Positions 21,780 through 34,800 of a stretch of 64,000 bases of DNA are shown here, one piece after another. Location of the stretch: contig WTXD01000070.1 of NCBI GenBank assembly GCA_022496205.1, positions 59,275 to 123,274 of the forward strand, read 5' to 3'. The notes under the pieces are model-generated. The model did not search any database. It worked only from the letters and a program-made list of their open reading frames with translations, and had not been told where the DNA came from. Source of the DNA: Gloeopeniophorella convolvens (taxonomy: Eukaryota; Basidiomycota; Agaricomycetes; Russulales). How positions within the stretch are numbered: the first letter of the stretch is position 1; every line of letters starts with the position of its first letter. The translations under genes and the position numbers were made by a program.

Positions 21780-23600
21780 CCAGCGCACACACACGACGCG
21801 ACTGGCCTCCACACACACACACGTTCACAAGTCGCGTCTCGCCGCGGCCGTGGGCTGATGGGGTCCTTTGTGCGGAGGCAGGTGCATCAGATGCCCTCAG
21901 CCGGCACACTCACGCCTGCGCGGTCTGGGCTCTGTCACAGCCAGGTCGGCCACACGGGAAGCGGTGTCAGGAGCATGGACTTGAAAGATTGCAGGTCCAT
22001 CAGGAATGAAGTGCGCTCAGACGCGGGACGTCGCACGGCGGCAGTACAGTCCGCATCTGCCGTAGCGCACCGGTGCGGCGATTGCGCGTGGGGTACGTGG
22101 ATCGCAGGACAGGCTGCCGTTTCAGTTGGACGTGAACCAGGACAAAGCGAGAAGAAGGCGGCCGAGAGAGCGCGTGGACGCTTCGGGGCATCGCAGTATA
22201 TTGCCAGCTGTTCGCCGGGATTCGCGCTAGGGCGCCGCGGCGACAGTGCGCATGGGCCTGACTGGATCTCGGACGGAGATGCGATGCGCGGGTCTGGATG
22301 AGCGTGCTTCGGCGCCAGTCCCATGATACCGAAGGGGGACATGGGGAGGACGTAGCATGAACATCGTACCATGTCCCTGTGTGTGCTTCGACATATGGGC
22401 ATGCCAATGCCTTCCTGGGCATCAGGCAGGGAAGCTACCTCATGCAGGCGTTTGCTCGCAAGGACCCGGGAAAACACAAGAACTGCGCACGTTTGATCCG
22501 TCAAGTACATTCTGCGGGGAAAGAGGGCTTTCGGACAGGTCAAGGTTTATGGGGGTTCTTGGGTGCCTGGCTGGAGGCTGGCCGTCACCGGAACGCGTTG
22601 ACGTGTCTTGTTGTGCATGGAGTCATGCAGATGGCATGGTATACGTGTAGAAGCAATACGTTCTGGGGTTTGCATCAGCACAGGCGGAGGATGGGGGGCT
22701 TTGTGGTCCCCAACGTTGATTAGAGAGGAAGGGAGGTGGGGGGCTCGGGTTACGACAGTGCGTGGGCAAAGGGCAGGAGAGGGCGCTCGGGAGGCCGGGA
22801 GAAGGAGAGTGAAATCGTCGGCAGAGTCGAAGGAGCACGAGGTGTCGCTCGTTGTGCGGACGAAGATATTCATTCAGAAAGCGCCTTGCCGAGTCGGAAT
22901 GGCAGCCTGAGAACGCAACCTCGACCGTGGGAGAAAACATATTCTTGCTTTATGTCACATCTTGGAGGCTCAGAGCAAGGGTGGCCGAGGTAGGGGTGTC
23001 AAAGGGTTCTGCCAGGACTTGCCTCGTTGAAAAGGCGTGTTGCGGGTGCTACGTCATGGTGAAGAGGTCTGGGAGAGGTGGCTGGATCAGTGTGGGCGCA
23101 TAAAGGACTTCATTTAGGGCCTCGCGGACAGGTTGCACGCTTAAAACTCGCGAGTTACTATGCAACACGATCTCCAAGGTGACCCAAAAAGTGAGGAGGG
23201 CACCAGGAGGAGGTGCTGTGCTCGGATGGATCGGAGACGAGCAACACGTTTTTGCGGGGGCTGACGGGCACTGTTCGGAAGCAATGATGGATGTCCGAGC
23301 GCAGGCGTTGCTGCAGTGCGAGTTAAAATGAAAGAACGAGGCTCGCAGGTGGCCCCAAGGGGCGTCGAGGGCACGCCGACGTCTCCTCATGCTCGCGTGC
23401 AAGTGGCCCCACGCCAAACGGGAGCGAGAGAGGAAGCGAACGCCAGCGAATGGGGAAGCGAAGAAGCGGTCACGGGATCGCGATCTGCTGAGTCAGCAAG
23501 TGTCTCGGTTCAATGCGTCCATGTTCATCCACAACCTGTCGCCTTAACCCGCGCAGTCAAGTTCTCCGCTGCATGCTATCCGCCCTTTCGTCGTCTCTCG
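21780..23600. other. Intergenic with a CA microsatellite
   Basis: A (CA)n tract lies near 21809-21822. The remaining frames are short or motif-free. Nothing else supportable. Confidence 0.4.
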
Positions 23601-23704
23601 ACCCCGCAACACTTATATCAAGTGCGTTTGGTTCCATTTCTTTATATCCTTCCCTTTGCCACATTGTCGACATCTCGCTCAAGCGCCTTGATCAACCCCA
23701 CAGC

Positions 23705-24924
23705 ATGGACTTTACCTTTGGTGGCAAGTACCGTCTCGAAGAGGAGCTTGCAATTGGGGGATGTGGTCAGTTTCTTCCCGCCCATTTTGTTGGCTGACTG
23801 ACTCACCGCCCGTCGGCTTCATACAGGAACGGTCTTCTACGGCGTACACACAGTTGCGGGGAAGGAAGTCGCAATCAAGGTCGAGCCTGCAGTCGCAAGG
23901 CAGCATAGTCCCCTCAAGCACGAGTCCAAGATCTACAAGACACTCATGGGTGGCCCGGGCGTCCCCTGGATGATCTGGTCGGGCAAGCAGGGAGACTACA
24001 ACGTTATGGTCATCGACCTTCTCGGCCCCTCGCTGGAGGACCTCTTCAAAATGTGCAACCGCCATTTTTCTGTCAAGACCGTCCTCCTCCTTGCTGACCA
24101 GCTGGTAAGTGTTCGTCACCTCCCCGTTTCTTCCGGCGCGCGCCCGCGCCGGCATTTATGCGTTACGCCCTGTCTCGGCGTTATTGTCAGGCGCGCTAAT
24201 TTGAAACACAGCTCTCGCGGATCGAATTTATCCATTCGCATGACCTCGTCCACCGCGACATCAAGCCCGCCAACTTTGTAATGGGCACTGGACACGGCCA
24301 GCACCTCGTAAATGTCATCGATTTTGGACTTGCGAAAAAGTTCCGTGATCGTGAGGGTGCGCACATCCCCTATAAACAGGACGCGCACCACGGCGTCGGC
24401 ACATCGCTCTTCGCGTCCATAAATACCCATTTGGGCGTCGGTGAGCTCCTATCGTCCGTCGCAGCTGAGCCTCGCTCATACCTCGCGCCGCAGAGGCCTC
24501 TCCACGTGATGACCTCGAGTCTCTCTCCTATATGCTTGTGTACTTCTTGCGCGGCACGCTTCCCTGGCGGAAACTAAAGGCAACCACCGTCGGCGGCACT
24601 TGGGACTTGATCCGCGACGCAAAGCTGAACATTGGCTCTTCCTTACACACGGGCCTTCCACGCGAGTTTGCCATGCTGCACGAATACGCGCGTGCTCTCG
24701 AGTTTGGCGATATTCCGGACTACGTCGGCGTCCGCTCTATGCTGCGGGAGCTGGGCGCACGTGCGGGCGCGAAATACCCTTCGTCGGTCGATGACACGAG
24801 CGCTGCGGGCGATTGGGGCGGCTTTGACTGGAACATCGGGCGCGGTGGCGGCGAGCGCCGCGGGCGCGTCTGCGAGGCGTGCAAGCGGCGCGAAGAGGCG
24901 GCTTGGGTGCCCGAGCGCGAATGA
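23705..24924 (+). CDS. Casein kinase I-type Ser/Thr kinase, divergent
   Basis: Four exons: 23705-23765, 23827-24104, 24212-24440 and 24494-24924, giving 332 residues. Hallmarks: glycine loop GGCGTVFYG, the Lys of VAIKVEP, HESKIYKTLMGGPGVPW, LGPSLEDLF, catalytic HRDIKPANF, VIDFGLAKKFRD, SINTHLGV, DDLESLSYMLVYFLRGTLPW and PREFAMLHEYARAL. All identify CK1. It departs from Hhp1/Yck types: the activation segment reads GTSLFAS instead of GTARYAS, and the region after it is shortened. The end (RVCEACKRREEAAWVPERE) has a Cys-x-x-Cys pair, but there is no C-terminal prenylation or palmitoylation signal. Likely an active but specialised paralogue. TATA-like elements lie near 23610 and 23641. Confidence 0.9.
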
Positions 24925-25744
24925 TTGTCTGGGGAGCGGCGAGCGTGAGCATGCGGTATGGAATGTGCGCCCTCCGCCCCTTCCCTTCACCCCGTCACCG
25001 GACTCACCCGCCCTTCTAGATAGGAATAGGCGCCGCGTCCCCTTGCGCTCAAGGTGGCTTGTACAGTACTCCCCCTTCCCCCCTTCGCGAAGCATGATGG
25101 CGCCGGCGGGCGCGCGCCTCTCCGACACCGTCCACACCCACACAAGAACTATGTCTCCGGCCTCTGTGCGCCCTGTCGGGCGCGAGGCGCCGACGTTTCC
25201 CGGCACTTTGACCTTGCATCTCTGTGGGGTCGCCTAGCACTTCGGTGCGCCGGCGGCGAGGTCCGTCCGCGATGGTGCGTGTTGAGCTCGCGTAGTCGTC
25301 AGTCTGGCGCTGTGGCTAACTGAGTTCTTTCTGCACAGGCCGTGATGAGCGCTGTTGCAGACGTGGGCGAATGCATGTTCTCAGGTCCGGTAATTTATGG
25401 CTTGTCGTCGCAGCGATCAATAGCGCAGTCCTGTTATGTGTGTTTGTATATACGCTTTGTGCTAGCTCCGCTTTATGCTGTTCTACATGTTTTCCCCGAC
25501 GTCTGTTTTCTTTCCCTCCACCATGGCCTCTATGACCTCCACCCCCATGCCCCACCCTTTTTCTTGCCACCGGACACTGGTCTTTGCATATTGTTGCCCA
25601 GACACTGCTGCGTTTATGCCTTGCGTACACATCAATCCATGCTGTGCTCATTTCGCTTGTAGCTTTACAACTTGTTTACAACATCAACATCATTGCAGTG
25701 CGCACGCATCAGAGAATGTTGTCCGAGATCAACCAAAGATGTGA
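24925..25744. other. Intergenic between kinase and Mid1 genes
   Basis: No gene supported; likely contains the kinase 3' end and Mid1 promoter. Confidence 0.4.
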
Positions 25745-25759
25745 TTATGTCATCAGGGC

Positions 25760-25865
25760 TGCTGATTCTGACCGCGACGACCGCGACAACGACCACACGA
25801 ACGACGACGACAACGGCGACGGCGATAACGATAACAAAGGCTTTGGCGACAGCGACGAAGGAACT
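25760..25865. repeat. Imperfect GAC/ACG triplet repeat
   Basis: Interrupted GAC, AAC and GGC triplets (for example GACGACGACAACGGCGACGG) just before the Mid1 start. The frame through it is open and in phase with Mid1 and would add a long acidic N-terminus, but the signal peptide at 25884 argues that this is 5' leader. Confidence 0.5.
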
Positions 25866-25883
25866 AACCTGAACGATCTGGAC

Positions 25884-27506
25884 ATGCTGCCGCACACGCT
25901 ATGGGCACTCGTCGCCTCATTCTTACTCGACGCGCCTTTAACAAGAGCACAAACGTCTTCGCTCCCGCTCACCTTCAACACGCCCGTCACGCTCACCGGC
26001 AAAAACTTCTCCACAACATCCACCCCGGTACTCTTCGCTCTTCCACCATCGTCGTCGCCTATCACAATATCGCTAGCGCTATGTGCGGCAGCGTCGAGCA
26101 GTCCGCCGCGGGTGTTCGTCAGCAATAGCACTGCGCAAGTCGTGCCCGGCCCCAGCGGCGGCGAGGACGTCTTCGAGGTCGTGCTCGGCAGCCTGGGCCT
26201 CGGCAACTTTACGCTGTGGATGCCACAAGACAGCACCGGCGGCGCGCTGGCCGTGTACGGTGGTTCCGCGTCGGACAACCTCGAGCTCGGCGCGTCCGAA
26301 GGCCGTAAGCACCTCACCCAGACATACCTCCCGCTAGCCGCTCAGCGTCCCTTGCCAGTGCTGCCTCTGCACGCGCCTGTCGACGCGCTGCCCCTCTTCG
26401 GCGACTCGACCGCCAACGAGGCGCTCCTCTTCTCGCCGCCCACCTTCCCCGCGCCGCCGCTCGCCCAGCCGGCCTACCCGAACTACACCCTCCCGCCCGC
26501 CGACGCGCCGCCACCACCGCCGCCGCCCGCGGGCGCAGCCACGAACTTCACACTCTTCCTCGCGCCGCTCGCCGCGGGGCTCGCCGCGCTCCCGCAGACC
26601 GCGTGTGCGGTGCGCGCGGGCGTCACGGGCAACGCGCGCGCGGCGGCCAGCGCGCAAGTGCTCGAGGAGCAGCCGTGGCTGCGCGACGCGGACGGCTGGC
26701 GCATGGAGTGGCTCGTCGGGCGGCTCGCGCCGCTCACGAACTACAGCATGTATGCGATCCAGGACGGCACGCGGCTAAGTGGGCCGGCGTACTTTTCCAC
26801 CAAGTCCGGTGCGCACCTACATTTCTCCCCTCCCTGTTGCGCTGCATGCTGACGGGCGTGCGTGGCCCCAGCATCCTTCGCGTGCCAGCTCGTGCACGCG
26901 CTACCCTTCTGCCCCGCGACGGCGCACTCCGTGCCGCTCCCACAGCTCCCCGCGCCCGACATCGCATACAACGCCAGCACGCTCCCGCCCGCGCTCACCG
27001 CGCCGCTGCTGGGCTACCTCACCAACTTCACCACGAGCCTGCTGACCGCCGCGTGCGGGCGCGACGCGTTCTCGCCGCTGCAGACGTGCGCGGACTGCCA
27101 GGCCGCGTACCGCCGCTGGCTCTGCGCGGTCTCGCTCCCGCGCTGCGGCGAGTTCCCGCAGGCGCCGCCACCGGGGCTCGCGGGCGCGCAGCAGGCGCAG
27201 ACGCCCCTCGCGCCGCCTGCGCTCGCGCCGCAGGCAAAGGGCAGCGCGCCGCGCAACGCCGCGTTCGCAGGGCTCAAGGGCGGTGCGGGCGGGTACACGG
27301 CGCTGCTGCCGTGCCTCGAGACGTGCAACGAGGCGGACCGCGCGTGCCCCATCTTCCTCGGCTTCCGCTGCCCGCTGCCGCAGTTCAACGCGAATGCGAG
27401 CTATGGCGTCGGGTTTATTGATAGTGCGGACGGGCACGTGCCGGGCGGGGGCGTGCCGGGCGCCGCGCAGGACCGGTGGGGGAATGTGTACTGCAGCGGG
27501 AGCTAG
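25884..27506 (+). CDS. MID1: Mid1-type stretch-activated calcium channel subunit
   Basis: Regulatory subunit of the Cch1-Mid1 plasma-membrane Ca2+ channel. Two exons, 25884-26808 and 26872-27506, joined in frame (GTGCGC..CCCAG), give 519 residues. MLPHTLWALVASFLL is the signal sequence. The middle has several N-glycosylation sequons (NFS, NST, NFT, NYT, NYS, NAS), as in Mid1. The C-terminal Cys-rich region matches the family: FACQLVHALPFCP, CADCQAAYRRWLCAVSLPRC, YTALLPCLETCNEADRACP and FLGFRCPLP, ending GNVYCSGS. A Pro tract (APPPPPPPAG) lies mid-protein. The start is set at the signal peptide although the frame is open further upstream. No defects. Confidence 0.88.
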
Positions 27507-28029
27507 CGGGTGGGTGGTGCGTCGGGGTAGATTTCGGGGGGATATATACGCGTGTATTATTGTACTAGAGCATCGTTGGGACCCTGGATCGTTAGATGGA
27601 CATGCTTCGGATGCCAGGTAATTGGGCGAGATCATGTCTCCGCATCATACCCGTGCGCCGGGGCTGCATTCAAACTGCCATGCAGTCGATCACTTGAACA
27701 TCAACGTTAAGTGCGGTGACCTTCCGTTGTCAGCGAAGTTCATGAATTGCGAATGAACTGCGATTGACCATGCTGTTGGACGCAACATGGCCCTACTTCA
27801 TCTCAATGGCCTCCAGTGTCTGAGATAGCACGTAAGAATCAGCGTCCCAATACTTTTATCTTGGACTCTCCGCGCCAAAAGCTACAAACACTTTCGTCCC
27901 GTGCAGGACAGTTTTTTGCCGGTACATATATGTATATTATACATTGCAACCCAACACATGACCAGACCATCTACGAAAAATGAGAGCCCACTTGCAACCC
28001 CAGGGGCTTACGTTCCTTCCGACGGGCCT
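27507..28029. other. Intergenic between convergent genes
   Basis: 3' flanks of the Mid1 gene and the FAD oxidase gene. No gene seen. Confidence 0.4.
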
Positions 28030-30063
28030 TCAAGCTCTCCTGCAGAGGCCGTAGCTATCCCAGTGTTCACTGCGGACACCCGTAGGAACGATGAAGAGGT
28101 CGTTGGGGTCGTATGCAGACTTGATTTGCTCGAGGCGCGCGTAGTTCGGGCCGTAGAACGTAGTCTGAAAGTCCGGCTCCTGCACGTCGGCCTCGTTTGA
28201 GTAGCTTCCGCTCGACGCGCCGCCCGCGAGCTGCGCCAGCACGGGGACGTATGTCGAGGTCATGCTCTGGCGAATCGCAAGCACGTCCGAGACTGACGTC
28301 GAGTCCGGCCAGGTCTGGCTCGCTACGATGACGTGGGTCTTGGCTGTGCGCCACGCGGGATTGATGGCGGAGCTGATGTTCGCATTCGCGGAGACCTGGC
28401 CTATTGCGTATGGTCAGACAGGGCTGCGTGCGCGGACGTGCAGCGACATACCGCCGGCGACGAGGTGTCCCAAGATGGACTGACAACCCTCCTTGAGGAG
28501 GGTGGTGTATGCGGCACCGACGCTGTCGGGAGCGCTGAGGTAGACAGAGTTGGGGATGAGACGCGAGCCCAGAACGGTGTTGTAGCCAGACGCATCGTCA
28601 GGGAAGCCGACAATGTCGTTCGGCACAGTTGTGACAGTCGACTCTCCCTGAAGGGTCGCGCCAAGGGCAGTAGCGTTTGCAAGGAAGGCGGCCATTTGAG
28701 CTTTGCTGGAAACACCGTCAAGATCCTTGAAAAAGGTGGAGAGCGCGAGCGTGCTGTTGGTCGTCGAACCGGTGAGGTAGAAGTACTGGCCGGCCTTGAC
28801 CTGGTCCCAGTCCTTGATATGGCGGGCGTGGGCGGCCATAACGTTGCCGGTTTGCTCAGGAGTCGAGGTCAGGACGTTCACGCTGTGCAGGGTTGTGTTG
28901 AAGATGGGGATGGTGCGGAAGTGGCGTCGATAATAACGCCCCAGCTGCCTGCGCCACCACCGCGAAGAGCCCAGAACACTAGGAACGCGTCAATCCCAGG
29001 TCTCGCACATAAGCAGTACCAAATGCGTACAATCTGTATTAGAAACTGCGTTTGCGGTAGCGAGCGTGCCGTTGGCGAGGACGATAGTGTACTCTGCAAA
29101 CGCAAGTTAGGACAGCTGAGTCAGACATATCGCTAAGAGGACGCACGGAAGACGTTGTCGGCAGCGAGGCCGTAGATGGGGGCAAACGCGGAGTGGCCAG
29201 CCCCTGAGTGTAGCCTCCACCTGCAGAGACGGTGGCCGCAGTGCCGCCAACGAACATCTTGCCTTGAGCCTTTGTCGCGGCGTAGATGGTCTTAAGACCG
29301 ACACCAGAGCCGACGGTCACTGCGGGACCCAAATCCTGGCTGCCCACTAGAAGTTGTCGGTGAAAGTGACATCCTGGAAATGAGCAGTCCAGAGGAGAAG
29401 CGAGTTCTTTGCGGTGGAGCGGCCCAAGTAGTCGTGGCCGGAAGACTTGATAGAGACACGCAAGCTGTTAGCCTGAGCGAATTGGACACCAGCCTTGGAG
29501 GGAATCAGCGACCAGTGATCAATTCACGAGACGAAGTACGGACCTGTATGTGCTGTGCAGTCGTCGCGTTGATGGCGTAAAGGGGTACCATTCCCTGTGC
29601 ACACGTCGTGCCATTGTGGAGGCAAAGCTGGGCCGGAGTGTTGTAATCCTGCACCCCACATTCAGCGATTCGTCTCAATACGGTGGCTGCGGATGCATTA
29701 CCTGTTCCCAGTTGTACTAAGATTAGTAGGCGGGATTAGCTGGTGTTCGTGCGAAAGGCCACAACAGACGACGCACAATATCCATAGCGCCAGGGATGGT
29801 CTGGCGGAAATTCCGCTGGTCCACTGCGCATCAGTACAGTCTAGTTGCTCACACGCCTTTGCAGATGGCACTACGGCGATGAGGCGACCTCCAGTGGTAG
29901 CATTAAGTGCAGCCCACTCGTTAACGGTAGGGTAGCCAGGGTCCCCGGGCTGGTTGCGGCAGTTGAGCTTCCCGTCATGGGAGCTTCGAAGCGTGGCGCA
30001 GGAACCGGACACTGTCGACGCCGCGAGCACGGCGGCAGCGACGGAAGCGAAAAGAGATATCAT
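28030..30063 (-). CDS. Secreted FAD-linked oxidoreductase, berberine-bridge-like
   Basis: Begins with a signal peptide (MISLFASVAAAVLAASTVSG). The FAD_binding_4 region includes VNEWAALNATTGGRLIAVVP, SIKSSGHDYLGRST (His that normally carries covalent FAD), GLKTIYAATKAQGKMFVGG, SAGGGYTQG and DLFYALRGGGAGSWGV. The C-terminal BBE segment has TFYGPNYARLEQIKSAYDP and NDLFIVPTGVRSEHWD. The second covalent attachment Cys of bicovalent enzymes (GGGYCxG) is Thr here, so only mono-covalent FAD is expected. Single-base contractions are needed near 29813 and near 29201 (TQG/AGHSAF) to keep frame; they may be sequence errors. Multiple introns. Oxidises an unknown carbohydrate or secondary metabolite in the extracellular space (family knowledge). 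Confidence 0.82.
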
Positions 30064-31821
30064 GGTGCCAAGCGGACCGAAGGGAGAGGACTCGGACTCG
30101 GACTCATCGAGATCATGTCTTCAAATACCCTGTGCTTTCGCTTAGTTCGGCGCCAAACACTTTCTTCGTCGGTGACTGCGGATCGCTGTGGATTTAGTAA
30201 GGAGGTCTAGAACGATACGAGCAACGAATCGGCCGCTAGCCATTCAAAAAGACCGGTCAAGTTGCGGTCGAGCGCCGGGAAAGCGCCGGAGACGGTATTT
30301 TAATACGTTACGTGGAAGATTTAGCGCTAGATGGAAAGTGACGCTGCCACAGGCCATCTACTGCAACAAGCAGTAACGTCTTGCCTAACGCAGCCTAGCC
30401 TACGTCGACGGCGATGTGGAGTTCTCTGAGGCTGATACCCGAGGCTCCTGAAAGAGCTGAAGGCCATGTTGGCGACTAGTCTGAATCTCCGTTGCCGACC
30501 TTACCTTGCTGAACTTCGGTTCCTGAAAAGCGCAGCCCGGTGACCAACTTCTGGTGGCACACGCCGTCGTAACGTGGCTGGTGGTCATTTTCTGAACCAT
30601 CTCGGTCCTTCTCGACTTGAGTCAACAGCCCCGGGGCCAAGGGGGCTCCCTGGCTCCAGCGAGCTCAAACCACCGCAGAGTTCTTGACATCGATCGCTCA
30701 CTTTTATCCAACTTTCACTCCTGAAAGCTCTCAGGCGGTGGGCCCCGAGCTTACTCACCCCTCTCGCACCGGCGATTGTTTCCCCTTCTGATGAACGGTG
30801 ATGTTGCAGCTGGTATCCGGTATCTGTATTAGGCCGTTATTTCCGGTTTGACATGAGCCGTAAATACTTACTGGAAAACTTCCCTATCACCCTGAAGTAT
30901 TCGCGCGGCTTTTGCGAAGTGCTCCGCGCCGTGGAGCAGGGTGCTTTCACTTGTGTTGCAGCCGGCTGCCGGAGGCAGAAGAAGACATGGGCGCTACACG
31001 GAATTGCGAGTCTCGGATTGTGGGGGATTTCCAAGGCTAAAATTCTGACGCACTGGTCGTCACCGGTCGTCACTACGGATATCTGTGTAGATCTCAGGAT
31101 GCCGATGACATATGTTCACCGACTATGGCCCGGGGGACAAGTGTGGTCGTGTTTGTAACAGAGTGTGTCCCTGCACGTGGCTTTCTTACGTGAACGCATG
31201 GTTCGTCTACAATAAGTATTGAAGCTAGTGAAGCCGTCCGCCGCCCAAATATCTTTCTCCCGCCCTGTAGTATTACTACCTTCCCTGCGACGTTCTCCAA
31301 GCATATCACCTTCCGTATACTGCCTTGAAGTTAATCAGGGGCGTGCAAGAATGAAAAGGACAGGCTTGAATACATGTATTCTCAATACTAGGCGACCAAA
31401 GTTCACAAGATCCCGCCCCGCCTCAGTGATTGAAGCGTAGCTAAAATCCTTTTTTTTTTTTTTAAGTCTGCATTTGTATACCGCAGCAAGTGATGCTACA
31501 CTAAGACGCGGTCGTCGAGTATCTACGACAATTACGGGTCGGGGATATGGTTATGATCTATGTATATACATGTGAATAAGATATGAGTGCTGTGCCGGGA
31601 AAGTAGCCACAATCCATGCTATCAGTTGTATGTATGTATGTATATGCACCGGACCGGGCGGCCGGCGTGGACAGAAAACTTCATGGTATACAACGATCCT
31701 CCATACTTGCTCCGAGGCGCAACAGATACCCAAAATTTCATTGAAATACTACTGTGATGGTCAGCGCACTGGCTCAGGGCGCTACAAAAGAGAATCTCAC
31801 CTAGCAGAATCACCAAGTGCT
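30064..31821. other. Intergenic with homopolymer and TATG microsatellite
   Basis: Contains a run of about 15 T near 31448-31462 and TATG repeats near 31627-31644. No gene supported on either strand. Confidence 0.4.
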
Positions 31822-34800
31822 TCACCCTGCGCTTCCGTTGGGTAGCATCACGCCTGCACCCTGCTGGGCGCTGGAGAGTAGTTCGACAATGGCGGCGCGC
31901 TTCTGATCGTCCATCGTCCGGAATGGCTGGGGGGTTTGGGCCGCCTCCAGAGCGGTCCCGAACCTCTCGCTCTTGATACTGGTGTCTGCGCCGCATGCGA
32001 GGGGGCCGAGAAGTCGTACAATGTCAAGATTTCCACTATGCGATGCACTTATTAGAGCTGTCCCGTACATGCCGCCTTGAGCGTTGACGTTGACGCCGCG
32101 ATCAAGGAAGAACCGCACAGCGCCGATCCATTCTCCCCAGTTCCATGTTGCTGCTTGTAACACGTTCCCATATCGTCCGCCCTGGGCGTTGGTGTCGGCA
32201 CCGTGATCAAGCAGCAGCTGCACCATATCGAGCGTGCCGTTCGACGCCGCCGCCTGGAGTGCCGTCCCATACTCGCCGCCCTGGGCTTTGACGTCGGCAC
32301 CGCAGTCGAGCAGCAGCTGCACGATATGAAGGTTACCGCGCATCGATGCCGCCGCCTGGAGAGCACCCCCGCACTGGGCATTGATATCGGCACCACGGTC
32401 GAGCAGCAGCTGCACAACATCCAGCTTGCCGTGAAATGCTGCGACCTGGAGGGCACTCCCGTAAAACTCGCTGTCCTGGGCATTGACCTCGGCACCACGG
32501 TCGAGCAGCAGCTGCATAGCATCGAGCCTGCCGTGCGTCGCCGCCGCCTGGAGCACAGTCCCGTGCCGGCCACTCTGGGCATTAACGTCGTCACCGCGGT
32601 CGAGCAGCAGCTGCATGATATCGAGCTTGCCGCTCGCCGCGGCGGCGGCATGGAGCGCAGTCCGATCGTATTCGCCGCCCTGCGCGTTGACGTCGACACC
32701 GCGATCGAGGAATAACTTGATAACGGTGGGGGACCACACTTTCGATGCCGCGAAGAACGCAGTGACATGTTTCCCTCCCCTTGCGTTGATATCGTGGGAA
32801 CTCGATGCAAGAATATGTTACACAATAGAAGGTAGACCACATAACGCGGCAAAGTACAAAGGGGCTCCTGGCTGATGCGGGCCTAATTCGCGGCCGCTAT
32901 GAGCCCAAGCTGTAAAATAAGGCTTAGTTGGTCGAAGAGAAGCTCCATGGCCTTCAATAGCCACATAGACACGTCTTCAAATAGCGCGTGTTCGTCCCTA
33001 AAATGCGTGGCGTAGTAATTCAGATGGGGTCTATCGATTGAGGTGATCCGCCCGACGGCCGCTGCGTCGTTGGGTCGGAGGAGGATACCGAGGTATGTCT
33101 TCGCGAGGACAGCATGGGACGGGCCCGGAAGGATATGGAAGCGAGAGATATTTGCCTTCGAGTGGGTGAGCTGATCGGAGATCAAGAATTTCTTGACCGA
33201 AAAATGGGTGAATTGCACGACCCGCCGAGTCTTACGGCGCCGTGGGACTTCGTCAATGACCTGTATGAATTTCCAGGGCAAATGGATAGGATCATACTCT
33301 CGGAGTCGTTCGATCGCCAATCGTTGTGGTACGCGGGGATCTCTTCATCCAGGCTGACAGCAAGAACCTCCCCAAGCTCCGGCACGCGGAGTGGACGCGT
33401 TGAAACCGACAGGCATTGGAACAGCCAATGGACGTGATCCCACTTCTCCTCGCTGATCCGCTCTAGCCTGGCTTCGTATGTTGCATGCAGGGTGGTGGGG
33501 AGCGATTTTAGGGTAGATCGGATCTTCGAGATCGGGCATTCACAGAGTGTATCGAGTTGGCAGGAGACGTATCGGAACCTTGATACGACATGAGCCAATC
33601 CTTCGCGCCTCGACATAAAACCATGACTGACATGCCATTTCCTTCTCAGATAAGGCTTCAATTACCTCTTCCTTGATTGCCTCCCCCCACACCTGCGTCT
33701 TTGTGTTCGACTCGACAACTGACCGGATCAATCGAGCGATATCGTCGTGGTGTCCTTTTTCCTGATCATCATGACCACTTGACGGCATGCCAGCGGCCGG
33801 AGAACTTGGCCGATGTCGTGCTCAGGACGGCTAGTGATGCAGATCCGCAAGTCGAGCGCCCCAAGCCCATGAGTTTGCTCACAAGCTCCAGGAACTTCGC
33901 ACGTGACGAATATACGCCATAGTTTGGCACCTCGTCTAGAGCATCAACGACGATGTACTTGGTGCCATCCGATCGGACGAGCATCTTCTTCAGGCACTGT
34001 ATGAGATCGTCGGCGTCGGGCTCCCGGGAGCCATCTCCATACTTCGAAAAGAGGTCGCGAAGTATTTTATCGGACTCATCCGACCGAGTGGAAGGTCCGT
34101 CAGCAAGGAGCCGAGAAGGCCACGGTAAGATTGCTTCTTGGTGTCCCTGAAATCGTAGTAGAAGTACGCTAGGGCGCCGAAGGTCTGCTGGAACACAGTG
34201 AGTCCTGTAAATCTTTGATAACTGTGGAGCTGATCCCCAAAAATGGTTAAGTTAGACAATAACTCGTGACAACGTGTTCGATAACCTGCGTACCAAGTGA
34301 CAGTTTTGCCCGCTCCTGCTACAACACAAGGCCAGCTCTCCCCGGGAAGGAGAGATCGAACGACATACGTTTGCCAGTGATCCACAGCAGCGTGCCGCTG
34401 ACTCCCACGCCACGTAACCTCGCCACGAACGAGCCACATTGAGGTGTCAGAGTGGCGTGCCTCGGATGCAATCGCTTGATTCGTCGACGAGTTTGGCACA
34501 GATAGCCAACTCTGGTACCGCTCCGCCTGCTGCATACCTGCATTAATTACTCAGACGCTTCGACCAGCACATGAAGCCACGAAGACGTACGCTCTTGTCT
34601 CCGCTGTTCCCGCTTGACGATCGCGATGTCACGCTGTGCCTGCGCCGTAGCCATCGAGTGCCCACCTTGGTGAGCTCATCCAGTCGTCCGAGCATGCTCT
34701 CAACCTCCTTGTCCCCAGACACCGCAGCGAGAACCTTCCTGAAACGACGTTTTGCCATGGCTAAGCTTGCGTTGAGCCGCGTCACTGGGTGTCTAAGAGT

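Noticed and set aside
25584..25883. 100-codon N-terminal extension of Mid1 including an acidic Asp/Asn repeat
   Set aside because: It would bury the signal peptide at 25884; more likely 5' leader with a triplet repeat.
27014..27635. Long minus-strand frames opposite the Mid1 second exon
   Set aside because: Mirror frames of a GC-rich coding exon with well-conserved Cys pattern on the plus strand.
31627..31644. TATG repeat as a possible CRISPR or satellite array
   Set aside because: Simple 4-base microsatellite; no spacers or longer unit. No CRISPR array is seen anywhere, as expected in a fungal nuclear sequence.
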